In this document: in pieces, positions 1 to 8,836 of the stretch
Position numbering within the stretch: the stretch's first letter is position 1
Layout: each line of letters starts with the position of its first letter
Source: Azoarcus sp031556475
Lineage (GTDB): Bacteria; Pseudomonadota; Gammaproteobacteria; Burkholderiales; Rhodocyclaceae
Direction: 5' to 3'
Length of the DNA: 46,385 nucleotides
Assembly: GCA_031556475.1 (NCBI GenBank)
Contig: JAVBSY010000019.1
Location: 1-46,385, forward strand
Program-made: the position numbers and the translations under genes
Notes under the pieces: generated by a model
Told to the model about the DNA's origin: nothing
Databases searched by the model: none
The model's input: the letters and a program-made list of their open reading frames with translations, nothing else

Positions 1-390
1 GCCGCTGTGGGCGGTGATGTCCTTGAGGCCGTTGTGACCGCCCGCGCCTCCGCCGAACTTGAGCCGTAGCTGGCCGGGCGGGATATCCAGTTCGTCATGG
101 ACGACGAGGATTTCGGCTGGCGGAATGCGGTAGAAACGGGACAGCGCACCCACGGCCTGGCCGGAGCGGTTCATGAAGGTCTGCGGCATCAGCAGCCACA
201 GGCCGGCCTCGCGGGCGTGGGCGACGAAACCGTGAAAGCGCGCTTCGTGGTTGAAGCGCGCGCCCAGTTCGTCGGCCAGCCGCATACAAAGCCAAAACCC
301 GGCGTTGTGCCGGGTTTCGGTGTACTCCGCGCCAGGATTGCCGAGGCCGACGACGAGGCGGGGCGGGGCCGATTGCGCGGCGGCGTTCAT
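1..390 (-). CDS. pth: Peptidyl-tRNA hydrolase, C-terminus cut by window edge
   Basis: Pth hydrolyses peptidyl-tRNAs released from stalled ribosomes, recycling tRNA in the cytoplasm. The 130 codons visible read MNAAAQSAPPRLVVGLGNPG, then ETRHNAGFW, MPQTFMNRSG, VVHDELDIPPG and GGAGGHNGLKDI, which are the family signatures. They contain the catalytic His of RHNAG and the Asp of HDELD. The usual length is about 190 residues, so roughly a third lies beyond base 1. The ATG at 388-390 is placed just before the conserved LVVGLGNPG strand; the ribosome site is weak. It follows rplY by about 38 bases on the same strand, the usual rplY-pth pairing. Confidence 0.95.
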   Translation of the reverse strand, partial: MNAAAQSAPPRLVVGLGNPGAEYTETRHNAGFWLCMRLADELGARFNHEARFHGFVAHAREAGLWLLMPQTFMNRSGQAVGALSRFYRIPPAEILVVHDELDIPPGQLRLKFGGGAGGHNGLKDITAHSG

Positions 391-428
391 CGTTCGTCGA
401 TAGCGGCCATCCTGCGGTGCTGGCGAGC

Positions 429-1037
429 TCAGGCGGTTTCGCCCTCGCCTTCGCTTTCCTCGGAGGCGCTGGCCTTGGTCTGCTGCGCCGAGGCGACGAC
501 GGGGTCGCCTTCGCCGTGATGCACCACTTCGACGCCCTTCGGCAACTGCAACTGAGAAATGTGGACCGATTGGCCGGATTCGAGCTTGGCGAGGTCGACT
601 TCGATGAACGCGGGCAGGTCGGCCGGCAGGCAGGCGATGTCGATTTCGTTCATGACGTGGGCGATGATGCTGCCGCCGAGTTTGACGGCAGGGCAGTTTT
701 CACCGTTGATGAAGTGCAGCGGCACTTTCAGGTGCATCTTCTGCTTGGCGTTGATGCGCTGGAAGTCGATGTGCAGCACTTGCGGTTTGTACGGGTGCCA
801 TTGCGTGTCACGCAGAACCACGGCTTCCTTGGCGCCATCGAGGTCGATGGTGAGCACGGAGGCGTGGAAGGCTTCCTTTTTCAGCAGGTGGAAAAGGTCG
901 TTGTGATCCAGGCTGATCGGGAGGGCGTCCTTGTCGGAACCGTAGATGATGCCCGGCAGACGCCCGGCGCGACGCAGGCGGCGGCTCGCACTCGATCCCT
1001 GCTCTTCGCGCTTGGTGGCTTTGAATTCGATTTGCAT
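429..1037 (-). CDS. rplY: 50S ribosomal protein L25 (general stress protein Ctc type)
   Basis: This is the L25/TL5/Ctc protein that binds 5S rRNA in the large ribosomal subunit. The 202-residue product starts MQIEFKATKREEQGSSASRR and has an N-terminal 5S-binding domain followed by the longer TL5-type C-terminal domain. It ends in an acidic tail rich in Glu and Ser. The start is the ATG at 1035-1037, preceded by GGAG seven bases upstream; a longer in-frame reading into prs has no support. It lies between prs and pth on the same strand, with a hairpin terminator in the prs-rplY gap, so some transcripts probably end before it. Confidence 0.95.
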   Translation of the reverse strand: MQIEFKATKREEQGSSASRRLRRAGRLPGIIYGSDKDALPISLDHNDLFHLLKKEAFHASVLTIDLDGAKEAVVLRDTQWHPYKPQVLHIDFQRINAKQKMHLKVPLHFINGENCPAVKLGGSIIAHVMNEIDIACLPADLPAFIEVDLAKLESGQSVHISQLQLPKGVEVVHHGEGDPVVASAQQTKASASEESEGEGETA

Positions 1038-1084
1038 TACTTCTCTCCAGTTGTGAAACTCCCGCCCGCGACCAGGCAGGAACG

Positions 1085-1110
1085 AAAAGCCCGCGGCACA
1101 GGCCGCGGGC
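1085..1110 (-). terminator. Intrinsic terminator after prs
   Basis: A perfect 9-bp stem (GCCCGCGGC, 1089-1097, with GCCGCGGGC, 1102-1110) closes a four-base loop and is followed on the minus strand by TTTT. It sits 8 bases past the prs stop and 48 bases before rplY. It could act as a full terminator or as an attenuator in a prs-rplY-pth transcript. Confidence 0.7.
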
Positions 1111-1117
1111 AAAAGCT

Positions 1118-2068
1118 TTATTCCATGAACAGCGAGGACACGGATTCCTCGTTGCTGATGCGCAAAATGGTATCGGCCAGCAGCGAGGCGACCGAAATCT
1201 GCCGGATGCGCGGCGAAGCCTTGGCGTCGTCGCGCAGCGGGATGGTGTCGGTGACGACGAGTTCGTCGAGCGCCGAATCGCCCAGACGGTCTACCGCGCC
1301 GCCGGACAGGACCGGATGGGTACAGTAGGCGAGTACGCGCCGGGCGCCGTGTTCCTTCAGTGCGGCGGCGGCCTTGCACAGTGTGCCGGCGGTGTCGACG
1401 ATGTCGTCCATGATGACGCAGGTGCGCCCTTCGACTTCGCCGATGATGTTCATCACTTCGGACACATTGGCCTTGGGCCGGCGTTTGTCGATGATCGCCA
1501 GATCACATTCCAGGCGCTTGGCGAAGGCGCGCGCGCGAACCACGCCGCCGACGTCGGGCGAGACGACCATGAGGTTGTCGTATCTCTGCTGGTCGAGATC
1601 GGCGAGCAGAACCGGCGCGGCGTAGACGTTATCGACGGGAATGTCGAAAAAGCCCTGAATCTGGTCGGCGTGCAAATCCATCGTCAGCAGCCGTTGCACG
1701 CCCGCCGCCTGCAACATGTTGGCGACGACTTTGGCGGTGATCGGCACGCGTGCCGAACGCGGCCGGCGATCCTGGCGCGCATAGCCGAAATAGGGCAGCG
1801 CGGCGGTGATGCGTCCGGCCGAGGCGCGCTTGAGCGCGTCGACCAGGATCAGCAGTTCCATCAGGTTTTCATTGGTGGGCGAACACGTTGGCTGGAGGAC
1901 GAAGACGTCCTTGCCGCGAACGTTTTCAAGCAACTCGATATTGACTTCGCCGTCGGAAAAGCAGCCTACCGTTGCCGATCCGAGAGAGATGCCCAGTCTG
2001 CGCACCACGTCCGCTGCGAGCTTGGGATTGGCGTTGCCGGTGAAGACCATCAGGCTGCCGTGGGGCAT
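1118..2068 (-). CDS. prs: Ribose-phosphate pyrophosphokinase (PRPP synthetase)
   Basis: Prs makes PRPP from ribose 5-phosphate and ATP, feeding purine, pyrimidine, NAD, His and Trp synthesis in the cytoplasm. The 316-residue length is standard. Visible signatures are the N-terminal LMVFTGNANPKLA, the metal and PRPP-site stretch LTMDLHADQIQGFF, and the PRPP-binding loop CVIMDDIVDTAGTL near residue 220. The ATG at 2066-2068 has GGAG seven bases upstream. It lies downstream of the tRNA-Gln gene in the usual betaproteobacterial order ispE-tRNA-prs-rplY-pth. Confidence 0.97.
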   Translation of the reverse strand: MPHGSLMVFTGNANPKLAADVVRRLGISLGSATVGCFSDGEVNIELLENVRGKDVFVLQPTCSPTNENLMELLILVDALKRASAGRITAALPYFGYARQDRRPRSARVPITAKVVANMLQAAGVQRLLTMDLHADQIQGFFDIPVDNVYAAPVLLADLDQQRYDNLMVVSPDVGGVVRARAFAKRLECDLAIIDKRRPKANVSEVMNIIGEVEGRTCVIMDDIVDTAGTLCKAAAALKEHGARRVLAYCTHPVLSGGAVDRLGDSALDELVVTDTIPLRDDAKASPRIRQISVASLLADTILRISNEESVSSLFME

Positions 2069-2110
2069 GGCCGTACTCCGATACCGATAAAAACAGGATA
2101 GATCACAACA

Positions 2111-2142
2111 ACAACGGGCAAGCCCCCTGGCCTGCCCGTTGT
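2111..2142 (-). terminator. Strong hairpin between tRNA-Gln and prs
   Basis: A 14-bp stem with one G-U pair and a four-base loop fills exactly 2111-2142, immediately after the tRNA 3' end. On the minus strand it is followed by TTGTTGTG, a poor U-run. It may end or trim the tRNA transcript. Termination efficiency cannot be judged from sequence. Confidence 0.5.
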
Positions 2143-2146
2143 GTGT

Positions 2147-2223
2147 TGGCTGGGGAGGAAGGATTCGAACCCTCGAATGCCGGAATCAAAATCCGGTGCC
2201 TTAACCGACTTGGCGACTCCCCA
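2147..2223 (-). tRNA. tRNA-Gln (anticodon UUG)
   Basis: Read on the minus strand this is a 77-base cloverleaf with CCA encoded. The acceptor stem TGGGGAG pairs with CTCCCCA. The anticodon arm is CCGGA-TTTTGAT-TCCGG with anticodon TTG, and the T arm contains GGTTCGAATCC. It lies between ispE and prs on the same strand. Confidence 0.97.
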
Positions 2224-2251
2224 AGATAAACTTTTCGCTTGTGATCGAAAC

Positions 2252-3127
2252 TTACGCTGTCCATTCGTACAGCGGGTGCCGTTCCAGACTGCGTGCCCGC
2301 CACGCCTGCCACTGCGCTGGACAATTCTTGACGATGCGTTCTGCTTCGTCCGCCGACGCGACTTCCGCATAGATGCATGCGCCAGATCCAGTCATTCGTG
2401 CCGGGGCATGGTGCGCCAGCCAGTCGATCACTTGCCCTACTTCCGGATAACGGTTGCATGCCACTGCTTGCAAATCGTTACGGGTAGGGGCCGTTGCGAA
2501 GTCCGTCATTGTGATGGGGGCGCTGTTCCGCGTCAACTCTTCCGCACGGAAAATCTCCGCGGTCGGGATCTGAACGTCAGGGGCGATGACGACGTACCAC
2601 GCCGGGGAGAGCGCGAGCGGAGCGAACCGTTCGCCCACGCCTTCGGCGAAGGCGTCGCGCCCGTAGATGAAGAAAGGCACGTCGGCGCCAAGATTCAACG
2701 CGAGCGTTTGCAGGCGCTCGCGCGGCAGATCGAGGCCCCACAAGCGGTTGAGGGCGATCAGCGTGGTGGCCGCGTCCGAACTGCCGCCACCCAGGCCGCC
2801 GCCCATCGGCAATGCTTTGCGCACGGCAATGTCGGTGCCGAGAGGCGTTCCGCTTTCCTGCTGCAGCAGTCGTGCGGCGCGAATGACGAGGTCTTGTTCC
2901 GGCGGGATGTCGGCGGGGCCGGCCACACGGCGGATGAGTCCGTCGCCACGCAGGGTGAAGTCGAGCCGATCGCCCCAGTCGAGCAGGCGAAAGGCGGTTT
3001 GCAGCAGATGGTAGCCATCGGCGCGGCGGCCGACGACGTGCAGGAAGAGGTTGAGCTTGGCGGGCGCGGGGCAGTTGAGCAGTTGTGCGCCGTGGTGGGT
3101 GGGGCGGTTCAGGGGGTCGGCGTCCAT
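2252..3127 (-). CDS. ispE: 4-(cytidine 5'-diphospho)-2-C-methyl-D-erythritol kinase
   Basis: IspE phosphorylates CDP-methylerythritol in the non-mevalonate isoprenoid pathway. The 291-residue product carries the GHMP-kinase substrate motif PAPAKLNLFLHV near residue 22, the glycine-rich ATP loop LPMGGGLGGGSSDAAT, and the C-terminal motif ARMTGSGACIYAEV. The chosen ATG (3125-3127) overlaps the end of lolB by 19 bases and lacks a clear ribosome site, so translation is probably coupled to lolB. A much longer reading of the same frame runs antisense-like through lolB and is not real. Confidence 0.95.
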   Translation of the reverse strand: MDADPLNRPTHHGAQLLNCPAPAKLNLFLHVVGRRADGYHLLQTAFRLLDWGDRLDFTLRGDGLIRRVAGPADIPPEQDLVIRAARLLQQESGTPLGTDIAVRKALPMGGGLGGGSSDAATTLIALNRLWGLDLPRERLQTLALNLGADVPFFIYGRDAFAEGVGERFAPLALSPAWYVVIAPDVQIPTAEIFRAEELTRNSAPITMTDFATAPTRNDLQAVACNRYPEVGQVIDWLAHHAPARMTGSGACIYAEVASADEAERIVKNCPAQWQAWRARSLERHPLYEWTA

Positions 3128-3690
3128 TGGTCGATGATCAGGCGCAGACGGGCATCGCCCCGGGAGACTTCGATGCGCCGCGGTGCAGCACTGGCGTCGG
3201 CGGAGGCATATTCGAGGTAGTCGATGCGCCAGCCTTGGTCGATCAGCAGTGCCGGGCGGCCAAGTGGGTCGATCTCGCGCACTTCGGCGTCGGTCGGCGG
3301 CGCGGCTTGCACCCACAGGGTCAGGCGTTCGACGGGAATGTCGATGCCGATCAGCTCGGGCAGCAAGGCTTCGGCGGTGGCCGCGCGGTATTGGCGGCCA
3401 TCGGCCGTCACGAGTTCGGCGCCGCGCGGTGAGCGTTCGAGGCGGGCTGCGATCTGGCCGAGTGGGTTGAGCACGGTCCAGCGGTCGCTGTCGCGGGCAT
3501 GCTGCCATTCGATGCGGCCGCTGGCGGCGCGGGAGGTATCGCTTGCGGACAGGCGGCCTTCCAGTTCGAACGCGGTGGCGGCCTTGCGCGCGACTGCATC
3601 GGCGATAGGCACCGGTTGCGGCGACATTGATGTGCACGCTCCGAGCACGGCGCAGCCCAGCGCAAGGCCGGCGCGGGCGAGCAGGTTCAT
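3109..3690 (-). CDS. lolB: Outer-membrane lipoprotein insertion protein LolB
   Basis: LolB takes lipoproteins from periplasmic LolA and inserts them in the outer membrane, and is itself a lipoprotein. The 193-residue product begins with a signal peptide ending in the lipobox LGAC (Cys19). It then has the family start FELEGRLSAS and the mid-protein segment LNPLGQIAARLE. Identification rests on these features and on the conserved ispE-lolB-TPR order. Its ATG overlaps the stop of the upstream TPR gene in an ATGA, indicating translational coupling. Confidence 0.9.
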   Translation of the reverse strand: MNLLARAGLALGCAVLGACTSMSPQPVPIADAVARKAATAFELEGRLSASDTSRAASGRIEWQHARDSDRWTVLNPLGQIAARLERSPRGAELVTADGRQYRAATAEALLPELIGIDIPVERLTLWVQAAPPTDAEVREIDPLGRPALLIDQGWRIDYLEYASADASAAPRRIEVSRGDARLRLIIDQWTPTP

Positions 3691-5444
3691 GGATGGCGCA
3701 GACGCTGGACGGTTTCGCGCAGCAGCTTGTTATCGGGGTTGGCGGCGAGTGCCTTGTCGAAAATGCGATTGGCGTCGTCGCGACGGTCGAGGCTCCATAG
3801 CACCTCTCCCAGGTGGGCGGCGATTTCCGGGTCCTGGCGCATGCCGTAGGCGCGTTCCAGCGTGGTTGCTGCACCGTTGCCGTCGCCGCGGCGAAAACGC
3901 ACCCACCCCAGGCTGTCGAGGATGAACGGATCGTCCGGCAGCAGTTCGAGCGCCTTGACGATCAGGGCTTCCGCCTCATCCAGACGCTGGCCGCGATCGG
4001 CCAGGGAGTAGCCCAGGGCGTTATAGGCGTGCGCGTTGTCGGGGGCGACGGCCATCAGCTTGCGCAGGCGGTTTTCCATGATGTCCATCCGATCGAGCCG
4101 TTCGGCGAGCATCGCCGCTTCATACAGCAGATCGGCGTCGTCCGGTGTTTCGCGCAGGGCTTCGTCGGCGAGCGCGAGCGCCTGTTCGGACTGGCCCGCG
4201 TCGCGCAGGAGCTGCAGTTCGACGAGGAAGTAGCGGTGGCGGGTTTCGTCGTCGGCGTCCGTCTGCTGCGCTTCCAGATGTTGGCGTGCCTCATTCATTT
4301 TGCCGGCGCGCGCGAGGAGCAGGGCGATGCGGACCTGCGCGTCGACATGTTGCGGGCCGGGACCGACCGAGCGGTACCAGCGCTGTGCTCCTTCGGTGTC
4401 GTTGCGTTTTTCCGCGATCTGCCCAAGGTGCAGGCGGATCACGTCCGCATCCGGATGCCCGGCGGCCAGGGCACGCTCGAACATGCTGGCGGCGTCGGCG
4501 TAGTCTTCGAGCTGGAAGGAGAGCAGGCCGGTCGCATAGAGGAAGTCGCGTTCGTTCGGCGCGGCGTCGAGCAGCCGGCGGAATTCGTCGCGCGCGGCGC
4601 TGTATTGCTTGGCCGAGACCAATGCGCGCGCATAGGCCAGATGCATGTTCTGGCTTTCCGGATGGCGTGCGGTCTGCTCGCGCAGCAGTGCGACGGCCTC
4701 GTCGGTATTGCCGGCTTGCTGGATGATCTGGGCCTTGAGCACGATCGCCGGTTCCCAGTCCGCACGCAATGCAAGCGCGGCGTCGACGTCGGCCAGCGCG
4801 GTCATCGAGTCGTCGGCGATGGCGCTGGCCTGCGCGCGGGCAAAGCGCGCTTCGGGGTAATCGAGGTAGGGGTCGGTCAGGCGCATCACGATCTTGCGCG
4901 CCGCGTCCTTGTCCTGAATTCGCGCCAGTGTGCGGTTCAGGCTCATCAGGTTTTGCGCGAGACTCTCCGGCGATTGCGCCAGCAGGCGGGCCAGTTGGAT
5001 CTGGATGTCGTCGAAGTGGGCATCGCCGCCGCCGGCGATGATGCCGGTCAGGATGCGGCGTGCCTCTTCCGAGCCCGGTTCGGCTTCGGACCATATCCGC
5101 GCAGCCTGGGTCGCGGCCGGCAGATCGCGCGTATACAGTGCGATTTCGGTTGCGCGCCGGGCGATGCGCGGATCGCGGGTGCGTTGTGCCAGATCGAGGT
5201 AAAGCTGCGACGACAAGGCCAGGTTGCCGCGCGCGCCGGCAATTTCGGCAAGCAGGAATGCGTACAGCACGCCCGGCGTCAGAGACTGTGCCGGCAGCGG
5301 AGCACTGCTGGCGTTTTCGACGGCAGCGGTATTTTTTGCAGGCTGGGCGGCTTCGTCCTCACCGGCGGCGTGTGCCGTGAATGGCAAGGCGAGGACAAAG
5401 GCGATGCTGAGTCGAACGGCAAGGGTTTTGAGCGGGGGTGTCAT
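3687..5444 (-). CDS. Secreted tetratricopeptide-repeat protein
   Basis: This 585-residue protein starts MTPPLKTLAVRLSIAFVLAL and has a cleavable signal peptide ending near AHAA, so it is probably periplasmic or outer-membrane associated. Most of the rest is helical TPR repeats, for example AHAYNALGYSLADRGQRLDEA and DPFILDSLGWVRFRRGDGNGA near the C-terminus. I chose the ATG at 5442-5444 because a longer in-frame start adds a charged stretch before the signal peptide. Homologues sit upstream of lolB in many betaproteobacteria; their role is not established. TPR proteins of this kind often scaffold envelope complexes, which is inference here. Confidence 0.85.
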   Translation of the reverse strand: MTPPLKTLAVRLSIAFVLALPFTAHAAGEDEAAQPAKNTAAVENASSAPLPAQSLTPGVLYAFLLAEIAGARGNLALSSQLYLDLAQRTRDPRIARRATEIALYTRDLPAATQAARIWSEAEPGSEEARRILTGIIAGGGDAHFDDIQIQLARLLAQSPESLAQNLMSLNRTLARIQDKDAARKIVMRLTDPYLDYPEARFARAQASAIADDSMTALADVDAALALRADWEPAIVLKAQIIQQAGNTDEAVALLREQTARHPESQNMHLAYARALVSAKQYSAARDEFRRLLDAAPNERDFLYATGLLSFQLEDYADAASMFERALAAGHPDADVIRLHLGQIAEKRNDTEGAQRWYRSVGPGPQHVDAQVRIALLLARAGKMNEARQHLEAQQTDADDETRHRYFLVELQLLRDAGQSEQALALADEALRETPDDADLLYEAAMLAERLDRMDIMENRLRKLMAVAPDNAHAYNALGYSLADRGQRLDEAEALIVKALELLPDDPFILDSLGWVRFRRGDGNGAATTLERAYGMRQDPEIAAHLGEVLWSLDRRDDANRIFDKALAANPDNKLLRETVQRLRHP

Positions 5445-5765
5445 GGATAGGCGGTCCGGCGGACTCTGTGAATGGGAGCGGCTGCAATCTCGGAATGCCA
5501 ACGCCGGGAAGGCCGCTGGAAAAGTGATGGGTTGGAGGGTTGTTCTGGAATTCAGTTCGCCTCATGTTAGGCATTTTGGCCCCGTGCCGGCAAGCGGCAT
5601 GCCGTTTTGCGCGTTCCCAACTTCGAATCGTCGTATCCGATTCGCGTTGTGTGAATCCTACCCGCATCCCGGATGTTGCGTCTCGGCTTGGTTCGAAGTT
5701 TGAATGTTGGCATCGGGCTACCATGCTGGAGTAACGTTGTGGTCTGATTTCCATGTTTTCGCCTT
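5445..5765. other. Divergent promoter region between TPR gene and mutM
   Basis: This 321-base spacer separates two divergent genes and must hold both promoters. I see no convincing gene. It contains two inverted repeats: CGAATCG/CGATTCG (5624-5630 and 5638-5644), and AACTTCGAA/TTCGAAGTT (5619-5627 and 5692-5700). Either could be regulatory, but neither matches an operator I know. Confidence 0.5.
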
Positions 5766-6623
5766 ATGCCCGAGTTGCCTGAAGTAGAAACCACCCTGCG
5801 AGGCATCGAGCCTCATGTCGCCGGTAAGGTGTGCGATGCCGTGATCGTGCGCAATCCGGCGTTGCGCCAGCCGGTTCCGGCTGCATTGCCCGCTCTGCTT
5901 GCAGACCGTCGTGTGGAGGGGGTGTCGCGGCGGGCCAAGTATTTATTGTTCGATTTCGGCGCCGGCCATGTCGTCGTTCATCTGGGGATGTCCGGCAGTC
6001 TGCGCGTGGTATCGACACAGGAGCCGGTCGCAACGCACGACCATATCGATTTCGTCTTTGGCCACCATGCGCTGCGTTTGCGCGATCCGCGCCGTTTCGG
6101 GCTGGTGTTGTGGCACGACGGGCGTGATGGTGACGTGGCGACGCATCCGCTGCTGGCGCGACTGGGGCCTGAACCGCTCGGCGAGGGTTTCGACGCTGCC
6201 TGGCTCTTTCGCGTGAGCCGGGGTTTGCGCGCACCGATCAAGCACGTGCTGATGGATAGCCACAAGGTTGTCGGCATCGGCAATATCTATGCGGCGGAGA
6301 GTCTGTTTCGCGCCCGCGTCCATCCGCTCGAAGCCGCCGGCCAGTTGGGCGTACGGCGGTGTGAGCGTATCGTGACCGCTGTACGCGAAACGCTGACGGA
6401 GGCCATCGCCGCCGGTGGCAGCACCTTGCGCGACTTCGTCGGTGGCGATGGTCGGCCCGGCTATTTTCAGCAGCAATACTTTGTCTATGGACGCGGCAAC
6501 GAACGTTGTCGCGTGTGCGCGGGGCCCATTCGCCATGTCGTCAGCGGTCAGCGGTCGACATGGTTTTGCCCACGCTGCCAACGTCGCGGCCGCTCCCGCG
6601 GATCGGCGTGCGATATCACCTGA
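5766..6623 (+). CDS. mutM: Formamidopyrimidine-DNA glycosylase
   Basis: MutM (Fpg) removes oxidised purines such as 8-oxoguanine and nicks the abasic site. The product starts MPELPEVETTLRGI, so Pro2 becomes the catalytic N-terminus after Met removal, with Glu3 following. RAKYLLFDF holds the conserved Lys. GIGNIYAAESLF is the helix-two-turn-helix. The C-terminus carries the zinc finger CRVC...CPRC near residues 245-270. It is 285 residues, slightly longer than usual because of a basic tail after the finger. It is transcribed away from the TPR/lolB run and towards the dynamin-like GTPase. Confidence 0.96.
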   Translation: MPELPEVETTLRGIEPHVAGKVCDAVIVRNPALRQPVPAALPALLADRRVEGVSRRAKYLLFDFGAGHVVVHLGMSGSLRVVSTQEPVATHDHIDFVFGHHALRLRDPRRFGLVLWHDGRDGDVATHPLLARLGPEPLGEGFDAAWLFRVSRGLRAPIKHVLMDSHKVVGIGNIYAAESLFRARVHPLEAAGQLGVRRCERIVTAVRETLTEAIAAGGSTLRDFVGGDGRPGYFQQQYFVYGRGNERCRVCAGPIRHVVSGQRSTWFCPRCQRRGRSRGSACDIT

Positions 6624-6710
6624 CGAACGGTATAAAGACAGCATGGCGGAGATAGGCGAAGGGCGTTACGCTATGAATCTTTTCTTTTTCTTCCCTCGCT
6701 GCGCGTGGGC

Positions 6711-8720
6711 ATGACCGACATGGCTGAGCAGATCAGTAATCTGGCCGATGATTTTTCCGCTTACAGCCGTTGGCGTAGCGCGACGATGGATGCCGTGACG
6801 CGGCTGCGTAGTTGGCTTGCGCGTCACGACGTGGGCGATGCGCAGTCCGATCTGCGCCTGCAATACGTACTCAACCGGCTGCGCGACGACAAGCTTTCGA
6901 TCGCCTTTATCGCCGAGTTTTCGCGCGGCAAATCGGAGCTGATCAATGCGATCTTCTTTTCCGATTACGGCGATCGCATTCTGCCTTCGAGCGCCGGGCG
7001 CACGACGATGTGCCCGACCGAACTGATGTGGCAGGACGGCGCCACGCCGGAGCTACGCCTGTTGTCGATCGCCAGCCGGGCGCAGCAGATGCCTGTGAGC
7101 GAATTCAAGCGCTTTCCGAGCGAATGGGAAGTAACGCCGCTGCAGACCCAGTCCGCCGACGCGTTGCGCACGGCGCTGGCACGTGTTGGCGAAGTGATAC
7201 GCGTGCCGCGCAACGAGGCCACCCGGCTCGGTTTCGAGATCGACCCCGAAGGCGAAAAGGGCCTTGTTCCGGCAGAGGACGGCTTCGTCGAGATTCCACG
7301 CTGGCGCCATGCGATCGTGCAATTTCCCCACCCGTTGCTCGAGCAGGGCCTGGTCGTGCTCGATACGCCGGGGCTCAACGCCATCGGTACCGAACCGGAA
7401 CTGACGCTTTCGCTGTTGCCGAGCGCCCATGCGGTGTTGTTCATCCTGGCTGCCGATACCGGCGTCACGCAAAGCGACCTGACCGTATGGCGCGAGTACA
7501 TGCATACCGGTGGGCAGGGCCGGCAGAAAGGCCGCCTGGTGGTGCTGAACAAGATCGACGGCCTGTGGGACGGCCTGCGCGAAGAAGCGCAGATCGATGC
7601 CGAAATCGAACGCCAGATGGCATCCGTGAGCCATACCCTGGGCGTGGCGCCGTCCGTGGTGTTTCCGGTTTCCGCCCAGAAAGGGCTGGTGGCGCGCATC
7701 AACGGCGATACCGAACTGCTTGCGCGCAGCCGCCTGCAGGCGTTGGAAAAGGCGTTGACGGAAGATTTACTGCCGACCAAGCAGGAAATCGTGCGCGAAA
7801 GCACCTTGAGTGAAACGGAAGAACTCGTCGCCCAAACCCGGGCGCTGCTCGACGCGCGTTTGCGCGGGGTGTGCGAGCAGTTGAAGGAAATCACCGATCT
7901 GCGCGGCAAGAATCAAAGCGTCATCGAATACATGATGCGCAAGATTCGCATGGAGAAAGGCGAATTCGAAGAAGGGCTGCAGAAGTATTACGCCGTGCGC
8001 TCGGTGTTCTCCAACCTGACCAACAGCCTGCTCGCCCACCTGGGTCTGGACGAGTTGCGCGATGAAACCCGCCGCACGCGCGAGGCCATGCTGAAAGCGA
8101 CGTTTTCCAAGGGTTTGCGCGTGGCGATGGAAGGCTTCTTCGGCCGTTTGCATGGCAAGTTGCGGCGTTCCAACGAAGAAATCGCCGAAATCACCAACAT
8201 GCTCGATGCGATGCATAAACGCTTCAGTACCGAGCACGGGCTCAAGCTGTACACGCCCGAGGCCTTTTCCACCCAGCGTTACGAGCAGGAACTCGACCGT
8301 CTCGAAAACGCTTTCAACCGCCAGTTCACGTCCGCGCTCGCGCTGGTGACGACGGAAAAGCACAACCTCACGCAGAAATTCTTCGAGACCGTGGCGGCGC
8401 AGGCACGGCACACGTTCGAAGTCGCCAATCATGACGTCGAACAATGGCTTCGCGCGGTCATGTCACCGCTGGAAACCCAGGTGCGCGAATATCAGATTCA
8501 ACTCAAGCGCCGGCTGGAAAGCGTCAAGCGCATTCATCAGGCAACCGATACGCTGGAAGATCGTGTCGACGAACTGCGCCAGGCGGAAAACACCGTGCTT
8601 GTCATGCTCGATGAACTATCGGCGCTGAACGACGGTATAGGCAACGCCTTGGGCGTGGTGTCCGCCGCCAATGCGACGGGAACGCCTGCGACTGGCGCGG
8701 CGGAAATCCGCGTCGCCTGA
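6711..8720 (+). CDS. Dynamin-family GTPase
   Basis: This 669-residue protein is a bacterial dynamin-like large GTPase. The GTPase domain occupies roughly residues 60-360, with P-loop AEFSRGKS (GKS at 73-75), G3 motif DTPGLN and G4 motif NKID. The rest is long charged helices with coiled-coil character, as in the dynamin stalk. The first P-loop residue is Ala where GxxxxGKS expects Gly. The ATG at 6711 is preferred; GTG at 6705 and ATG at 6720 are alternatives. Dynamin-like proteins remodel or guard membranes; the role of this subfamily is not established. It lies about 90 bases after mutM, possibly from its own promoter. Confidence 0.85.
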   Translation: MTDMAEQISNLADDFSAYSRWRSATMDAVTRLRSWLARHDVGDAQSDLRLQYVLNRLRDDKLSIAFIAEFSRGKSELINAIFFSDYGDRILPSSAGRTTMCPTELMWQDGATPELRLLSIASRAQQMPVSEFKRFPSEWEVTPLQTQSADALRTALARVGEVIRVPRNEATRLGFEIDPEGEKGLVPAEDGFVEIPRWRHAIVQFPHPLLEQGLVVLDTPGLNAIGTEPELTLSLLPSAHAVLFILAADTGVTQSDLTVWREYMHTGGQGRQKGRLVVLNKIDGLWDGLREEAQIDAEIERQMASVSHTLGVAPSVVFPVSAQKGLVARINGDTELLARSRLQALEKALTEDLLPTKQEIVRESTLSETEELVAQTRALLDARLRGVCEQLKEITDLRGKNQSVIEYMMRKIRMEKGEFEEGLQKYYAVRSVFSNLTNSLLAHLGLDELRDETRRTREAMLKATFSKGLRVAMEGFFGRLHGKLRRSNEEIAEITNMLDAMHKRFSTEHGLKLYTPEAFSTQRYEQELDRLENAFNRQFTSALALVTTEKHNLTQKFFETVAAQARHTFEVANHDVEQWLRAVMSPLETQVREYQIQLKRRLESVKRIHQATDTLEDRVDELRQAENTVLVMLDELSALNDGIGNALGVVSAANATGTPATGAAEIRVA

Positions 8721-8772
8721 GGAGAAAGGCCGGGATAATCAGAGGAACCCCGGCGCGGGGGCACCGACAGGC

Positions 8773-8796
8773 CGAAGGGCGGTAACCCGCCCTTCG
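8773..8796. terminator. Hairpin between convergent GTPase and ferredoxin genes
   Basis: A perfect 10-bp stem, CGAAGGGCGG with CCGCCCTTCG, closes the loop TAAC in the gap between two convergent genes. There is no good T-run on either side. It may act in both directions or simply block 3' exonucleases. Confidence 0.5.
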
Positions 8797-8836
8797 CGTG
8801 CATGCTTGTCGTTACTGCGGCGTGATGTCGGCGTTA

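Noticed and set aside
2252..3874. A 540-codon reading that extends ispE through lolB and the TPR gene end
   Set aside because: The upstream part is out of frame with lolB and has no motif. IspE similarity begins at the ATG near 3127.
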